From assembly GCA_022747635.1 (NCBI GenBank), contig JAKTNV010000001.1, positions 29,739,990 through 29,803,989 of the forward strand: a stretch of 64,000 bases of DNA, written 5' to 3'. Shown piece after piece: positions 57,050 to 64,000 of this stretch. A program made the translations under genes and the position numbers. Within the stretch, counting starts at the first letter, position 1. Each line of letters starts with the position of its first letter. This DNA is from Hetaerina americana. Taxonomy: Eukaryota; Arthropoda; Insecta; Odonata; Calopterygidae. The notes below the pieces were generated by a model. It saw nothing but the letters and a program-made list of their open reading frames with translations, was not told the DNA's origin and ran no database searches.

Positions 57050-60000
57050 ACTATAACATCCTATCATTCAATATTTCACTTTACCTGCTTTTTATCACTT
57101 GTGGACCGAGCCTCATATCACTAGTTAACAAATTCTATTAGATCTGGGTTTTCAAGCAATATTATCACATTTTTTGTTCCTCATGCCATCGATAGATAGA
57201 ACTTGACCTCCATAGTTCATATTCCCATCAAGGTATTTTGATCAGTATGACCATCAATTTATTGAAAGACCAATTTTAATAAATGCTAGTGCTATTCCAT
57301 TTCCTCCTATGTTTTGAATATTTTAGTTATATTCATGAGTACTGATTGTTTTTCGTATTGGCTTCCCAGCAGATTATGCCAGTACTAGTAGCTGATTAGG
57401 TAGCCATGTCTGGTGGTAAAGATAAGCCAAGAAGTTGGTGAGAAATCTATCATTTTTTCATTGATTTATGCCTAAGTTTTACAATAGAAATTCAACAAAA
57501 AACTAGTGTTCCCTGACTTTTCTACAGTTTCTATACCTTTTGTATTTCCTTTTAAAGCATCGTGAATTCCAGGTTTTACTGCCTTCACCTATCTGCATGA
57601 TATATTGTATAATTTTTAAGGATATTTTATGAAAATCAAAAGCCTTATTTGACTAAATTAGTTTTTAAAAATTTGGTAACAAATATTTAAGAAGTAATTT
57701 AGGAAAGAAGTAATAATGTTCCTGTTTCCTGAACAATTACTAGCTCGGTCTTCCTTTGTTGAACACCTGACACGTTTTCATCCACTTCCTGTCAAAGAGG
57801 GAAAAGACAAAGTACCTAGAAAAAAACTTTTTATAGTGACTCGTCCAATATTAACTAACTTTCCCACACTATTCTAAATTCTCAGTGAGTGGGCGCAATG
57901 ATAGAAGGGAGATTTTGTCTTATTCCTTGTCATTTTTGATCGATTATAAACAATATATAACTACGAATTCGTAACTCCTCGGCCGAACGGGTCGGATGAT
58001 GGGCTTCTAGGATACCCAATGCCCACCCTTAGCATATATCTATCATTTTCCAGTATTTTCGGACAACTAATTCTGTTTTTCCCAGAGTTATTGCTCCAAA
58101 TCTTCATTCCATTAAACATAGGGAAAATACTTCCGAGTAATAAGTACGCATGTGATAATATAATAGTGTTTATTTTGGACCCACCTGTGAATTTTTTCCT
58201 TGCTCGTAAGTAATGTACTTATCTAAATGTACTACTGAACCGTGCATTTGATTTACTTAGTTTCCGTCAACGATTTCCTTCGATTGACGCAGGTGAGTCG
58301 TTGGCAGGATAATTCATCGCAAATAGCCAATTAAATTGATTGAGTCTGAGCCACATATCCACAAGTTCTTAATAAAGAGAACTCGGGTGTTCCAACGGAC
58401 CATCTGTTCTTGCTTCGATCAATGTGGAAGCATGACCCCTTCAAGCAGGCGATTCCGCAAGCGGAGAATAGGCGGAAGCAATCATACTTGTACCCACCTC
58501 TTCACGCGTGTACCTTCCTTTCAATAAAGGCATTAGTTTTTCCTATCAATGACAGACAATCGCGCCATTCCAAATTGAATTTGTACCAATAATGTCAATG
58601 TGAAACGGGTCAACATGATCCCTTTGTATCGTTTCACTATCCACGGAGAATAAAAATTATTTTCATTGACTAAATACGTTAAACCGCTGACGTTACTTAA
58701 AAGAGTTATTTGAACTTGTTTTAACGGGTCTACCAATTAATACATAATGTCATAGGTCATGTTTGATGAAAATAAACCCTACTTATGTGAAATCATAATG
58801 ACTTTCAAAATACAGGGTTTGTTTAAATGTTATATATTCGAAAACGTACCCACTATTCCGCTCAAGGCAGTGTCAAAGATTTATTTTAGGACGAGCTTAA
58901 CGTCAGTAATCATTTGAATGATGGAAGTAAAATGAATTGTTGAAGTTGGTCGCCGATTCTCCACCCCTTAGTCTCGGATTCAATTCGCGGAGGAGGCGGG
59001 ATTTTTCGGCGGTAGCCGCAGCCCCCCGTTCCTGCCTGCAAGAAGATATTGTGGGAATCAGCAATGGTAAGCTACCTTCCATTTTGGATGTAAAATTAAA
59101 CTGTGAACTGATGGAGATTGTCATGTATAGTAATGTCGTTTGCCATTTTCCTTAACGTATCTGTTCTCCCTCGCTCATACCAGGTTGAATTATTTGTACA
59201 TTGAGGTTGACAGCAGCATGAGGGCCAACAACTGGGTTAATGAAGACAAATCTTAGGCAATGAAACGGTGCCCTCATGAATTTCACAAACTGATTTATTT
59301 TATCTCAGCCATTTAAATCATCACAGGATATTTGGCGAAAGAAAATGATATGCCTGAAATAGGAGTAGGGGGAAGTAAAAGTAATGATAATTGAGAAAGC
59401 CTTAGACATGATGCATTCGCTGTCTAATGCTCAGCAATGCACGGTTCCTAATTTTACCGACACAGTTGTGACAAATCACAATACATTGGACTAAAGAAGA
59501 TGTCTTCCGTTTTTCATGCAATTTCAATTCAATTTTATTACAAAAATCTCAACATTTCAGTCCAGAATTGGAAATTATGAGAGGTCTTTGATGATTTTGA
59601 GCATAGATTATTCTCATAAGCCGATAGTGGTTCAGTGAGATCATGCGTGTGATCATCGTCCTTTTCGTTCACTCGCCAGTATAACTGTCGTGTTTACCTG
59701 CAGACATAGGAATGATTGATAGAAATGCCCTTAACCGATAGTTGGACTCGGTCTCTAGGCAGAGTATTTCTGCAGCCAAATTTTCTTAATCTTTTTTCCT
59801 TAAAAGTATTATCACATTCTAATATCTTAGGATTAGTACAATTTGCTTTGCGCGCTGTCATTTCTCGTCCTACAGCTGATGACACCTCGATTTGTCAAGT
59901 TTTCCATAGAAAGTTCAACGACAAAAAATCCATACCCAACTGAGGATTTAAACCTGCTAATCTCAGGTAAATTGGCCAGCAGGAATATGAAATGCATCGA

Positions 60001-60240
60001 CGCTATGCAGATGATCCCTGATCTTGCTATTTTATATATCGAGAAATAAAATTCTTTTAAAGGAAAGAGAATGAGTGGTCCAATTTGCTGCGTTACGTCA
60101 GGGTTCAAGCGCACGAAGTTTGGGACTCAGTAAATAAATCGTCGAGAGACATTAGTGTGAACACAGCTAACAATTTTTATCCACTTTCCTGCATTTATTG
60201 ATATTTCTTGTAATACTTCTAGACATAGAAGAATTAATAT
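57050..60240. other. No firm gene; scattered plus-strand donor-like sites
   Basis: Donor-like CAG/GTGAGT at 58300 and ATG/GTAAGC at about 59067 follow short open stretches. The second ends a GC-richer patch (58930-59070) that could be a first exon or promoter. No frame is convincing. Confidence 0.25.
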
Positions 60241-60244
60241 TTAT

Positions 60245-60850
60245 AAAACAAAGGTTATGCGATTTTCCACAAAGAAAAAGGATAAGCTAAACTTAAAGAT
60301 AGGAGGGAAAAACTAGAGCAGGTGGAATAGTTTACGTATCTCGGAAGTGTTCTGTACCAACACGTTCAAAGTAGTAGGGGCGTAAGGATAAGAATTTCGT
60401 TAGGCAAAGAGGCTTTCACAAGGAAGAGGGAGTTGATGACAGGGACGTTGAGTATGGATGTTAAGAAAAGACACGTAAAAACTGATATGGAGCGTAGCTA
60501 TGTACGCCGCGGAAACGTGGTCATTGAAGCAGGAGGATAGATGTAGACCGGAGGATTTTGAAATGTGGATTTGGAGAAGAATGGAGAAGGTGAAATGGAC
60601 CGAAAGAAAACAAACGAGGAAGTACTTGGTATGGTGGGTGAAGACAGGGGTTTGTTGGGAGAAATCCTATGGAGGCAGGAAAAGTGGGTGAAGGGGATAT
60701 TGGCCGGCAGTGGAATGTTGAAGGCTGCAATAGAGGGGAGATTGTTGGGCAAACGAGGAAAGGGCAGGAATAAAATAGGGATGTTGGACGGGATGAAGGA
60801 AATATATGGAGATGAAGGACTAGATGTAGAGTAGGTAGCTGGATTGTATT
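60245..60850 (+). repeat. LINE 3' end, same family as 1-2720
   Basis: Plus-strand frames read LGKEAFTRKRELMTGTLSMD, YAAETWSLKQEDR, FEMWIWRRMEKVKWTERK, then EEVLGMVGEDRGLLGEILWR and GSGMLKAAIEGRLLGKRGKG, with a stop near 60834. This is the C-terminal coding end of the LINE, 5'-truncated, with only a few frameshifts, so younger than the copies at 1 and 5.7 kb. Confidence 0.85.
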
Positions 60851-63800
60851 TTGTTAGGAGTCACAAAATATTTATTTTGTAGTTATGTCCATCGAAAACC
60901 TACCTTAACCGGTAGATTACTTAATAGTACTTCTACACCATCGAATTTGTGATTTTACGGGCCATGAATGTGCGATAGTGAAAACTCTACCAAACTTGTC
61001 GGATGGATGACTTTTTTATCGGTCTTTGAACACATTAGTATTTTAGAAATTTTCTTTGCAATTATTTTTCAAATGCGAAGTATTCGCGAATGAATTTATT
61101 TCGTGACCTAACAATGCACTGTGGAAAAGTGAAAATATTTTGTAATTTTCCACTCTTTAACTTGATGACACCTCAACCGGTTTTAACGCTTCCGCGTCAT
61201 TATCTAAAATGTCACTCTTCGACACGATGACTAGACATTTTTGGTTGAAAAAATTAGCCATGACAACTAAACTGTAAAGAATGTGTAGCAAAATCAGATT
61301 CGCGTAACCTTTGAGCTCAGTTATCATATACGCGGGATAGTAATATCTTGTTTGCAGCGTTTGTGTCCGTCACCTACCAAATTAATCGAACTCCTATGTA
61401 TACGAATATTTCTATTCCGTAGATACCATATGGCAAAAGGATCTTGGAAACGCTCGGCCCAAACATTATCCCAAAATATCTTTTTACAAATAAATAATTT
61501 GTGAAAAATCCTACCTACCTTTCTTAATGTTCTTCCAAATGAATCTTCATTCACCTACCTTTTGCCACTCTGCGTTGTCTTTTATTCTCTGCTGTCTCCG
61601 TAAGAACTCATTTCGTTTTGCGCTTGTTTTTGTAACTTGACGTCAGGTGCCTTTGTAAGTGTACAACCTGTTGCATATTGTCATTTTAAATGTTATTAGA
61701 AATTGCTTGATTTGAATTGAGTACCAAGTGCGAGTAAAAAGCCTTCATGTAAAAGTTACCCTCAAAACATTTTAAAGAACTTGAATAGGAAATTTAATGC
61801 TAAAAAATTACGTCCTTACGAATGCGAAAAATAAGCCGTCAATATCCCATTGTCCATCATAATGAATGTGGGGCTCGAAGCTGAAATATCAATTTGGAAT
61901 GACTGCTTGAATTTTGGAGATACTTTTCCACCTTATCTCTAGGAGGAAATTATTTCGTTAAAAGTTCAAGCATAAGGCGGAGCCCATGGGTGGAAAAACA
62001 GAATAAATTATATTTCATGAGGCTCATTCTGCTATTGAAATAAGTTTTACTAAAGATAATTAATATTTTTTCTGTGGACATTTGAAATAACCACATAAGC
62101 TATCCTTCATGCTATGGCGAAATACGATAGTATGTACTGGATAGCAAATATTCATGATGAAACCAATTCACATTTGGAAACAGACGGAAAAATCAAAATT
62201 AAAGATTGTGCCACTGACTCTGATCAACAAGATGAGACAATTCTTTCGGAGCTCAGTAAGGATAGCTCCTAAAACATCGAAAGCGTAGTAATGACCTCAA
62301 TCCCACAAGGGACTACATTACACGGGCAAACCAAACAAGGTAGATCGGGGAAATGGAAAGGCTCAGATGTGATTAAATTTTCAATAAAAATACAAATAAT
62401 TATGAATGCACAGAAAATCTTTTAATATAAACTTAAAAATTCGTACAACAGTATGAAAAATTATAGACTATACACATGTATATATTATTATTATTATTTT
62501 TAATAATATATGTAATATAAGGGGATGGAAAATATTTTCCGTTCTCTCACTCTCATTACTTGCGGTGAAAGCACTCAATTAAAAAAGTGCACGTTATCCT
62601 TCTTCTTCCACAGGCGTTGAATATTTCGCCTTGCTATACATTAATACAAGAAACAACAAAATGGTCTCATATAACTGGTCGGAGGATTTAGAACACAAGT
62701 AAAACTACTTTTTTGCTCTCTTATTTCAGTAAAAAACCTAAAAACTACCAATCGAAACATTCATCGCATACTTGTAGCACGCTGGCCAATTTGTCCACAA
62801 AGAAAATGAGGTAAAGCAAAACACTAGTTAGGATATTTTCTATGACTCGGTATATGGCTCTGCCTTAGGACGGACGCCATGCACAGTTAAACCAAAAGAG
62901 AAAGCAAGGTCACAAGAGAAGGAGAAGTTGATATCAATAAAATGATATACAAAGAGAATTATTGATTAAAAATTATCCATATGCCAACATGTCAACGGCA
63001 GGAATAGCCTAATGCACATACAATGCGATGTTAGCGGCTGCCATTTCGATGAGATAATGGTATCGCTGGAGCAGAAAATGACTTATCTTCTCCTTTCTCT
63101 CTCTGCGTCAGTGATAGTGGAATCTTACTGTGGGGCGCATGGAAATTCTCACAGACTAGAATTAAACTAAAATAGAATAACTAAAATTGCGACTAAAATA
63201 TGTTGGTTTCAAACCTTTTGCGTATCACACACAATGGAATCGAGTGAATATTCAAAATTAAACAATAGTGCAACTAGACAAAAGGCTTATCTCAATGCAT
63301 GAAATTATAATGTGAAATTATAAACAAGTGTGTAAGTGCAAGCTAAAAAAACCTGAGAACCAGTTCTTTTTTCTCACCAAAGGAGGGAGGTGGACAAAAT
63401 GCAGTTGTAATGAATTTAGCAAAACAAAAGTCAGAGTCAAAATCAATTGGACAACGATTTTGCGAATTTAAGACAACAGGAACATTGGTATAATGGCATT
63501 ACAACTTAAAAAAAACATCCAAATTGAACTTCAGAACTGTAACTTTTACAACATGTACTTTTATAAAAATCAAGAAGACCGAACAAAAAAAATATGGCGC
63601 AGTTGAATGCATTCACTTGTGGAAGATATACCTCTGAAAACGAAACCAACATAGGTTGGCGTTAACCTTCATAATAGTAAATTTTATTGGTCGACAATGA
63701 TCCAGCATTTTTGGGAAAACCTCAAGAGTAATAATCGAATTAAATCGTGGCAATCAATTTCCCATAAACATGTCATTTAACAATTCATAAAAATCACAGA

Positions 63801-63880
63801 TTCTTTTTTCATAATTCATTAACCTGAACGGCCTCTTTTGAATTGCAGGGCTTTCAAAGTTGCACACTTTTTTTTTGTTG
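60851..63880. other. No gene seen; AT-rich
   Basis: A 76-codon minus-strand frame at 61554-61324 has no recognised motif and no supporting splice sites. Short ATT/AAT runs occur near 62475-62515. Confidence 0.35.
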
Positions 63881-63884
63881 ACAG

Positions 63885-63939
63885 AACCTTGGTAAAAGGC
63901 AAAGAGACGAACGGGTTATGGATCACAAAGGAGTTGCTG
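63885..63939 (+). CDS. Weak candidate exon at window end
   Basis: A strong polypyrimidine acceptor (CTTTTTTTTTGTTGACAG) precedes a 55-base open stretch reading TLVKGKETNGLWITKELL, followed by CTG/GTAAGG. The frame also stays open past the donor (RRKYLFKAIAVFESF) to the window edge, so it may instead be transposon coding sequence. Confidence 0.3.
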
Positions 63940-64000
63940 GTAAGGCGGAAATACCTATTCAAAGCAATTGCTGTGTTTGAATCATTCAGACGGAAGAAGA

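Overview
This is a window of AT-rich animal nuclear DNA, almost certainly from an insect. Coding sequence is split into short exons with GT-AG borders. The recognisable genes are typical insect genes, and mariner elements, non-LTR retrotransposons (LINEs), a Penelope-like element and tRNA-derived SINEs fill the introns and intergenic DNA. The order of insect cannot be fixed from the sequence alone.

Layout. (1) 1-2.7 kb holds a decayed LINE, minus strand. (2) 5.2-13.5 kb, minus strand, holds four phase-compatible exons of a secreted or membrane leucine-rich-repeat protein. It has a signal peptide, one clear LRR, an LRRCT and then an LRRNT, and looks like insect singed wings 2/halfway. Its 3' end lies beyond base 1, and a possible 5' UTR exon lies at 19.0 kb. 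(3) 13.6-20.9 kb is gene-poor and contains a large (CA)n(TA)n(TG)n palindromic microsatellite. (4) 20.96-22.29 kb is a mariner with a complete DD34D transposase frame and about 150-bp terminal inverted repeats, followed 109 bp later by a 493-bp internally deleted mariner of another family. (5) 23.6-28.6 kb, minus strand, holds a chain of small phase-compatible exons of a gene I do not recognise. (6) 30.4-33.4 kb is repeat-rich: a 70-bp tandem array and two SINEs, one nested in a LINE. (7) 34.06-45.73 kb, minus strand, is a complete gene for a class IIB phosphatidylinositol transfer protein (rdgB-beta/PITPNC1), with nine coding exons including one of only 8 nt. (8) 46.46-52.76 kb, plus strand, is a complete SLC31/Ctr-type copper transporter gene, head-to-head with the PITP gene across 729 bp. 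Its third intron holds SINEs, a LINE, a Penelope-like element flanked by an inverted copy of its own 3' end (with hammerhead-ribozyme-like cores), and a decayed duplicate of the transporter's last exon. (9) 53-64 kb is mostly non-coding with LINE 3' fragments, one good candidate exon at 56.9 kb and weak candidates near 59 kb and at the window end.

The named genes do not form a pathway. Copper uptake and phosphatidylinositol/phosphatidic acid transfer probably share a bidirectional promoter. Four copies of one tRNA-derived SINE family, with clear target-site duplications at three of them, and three or more copies of a second family show active retroposition in the lineage. Exon calls rest on splice signals, reading phase and recalled family motifs; no database search was possible.
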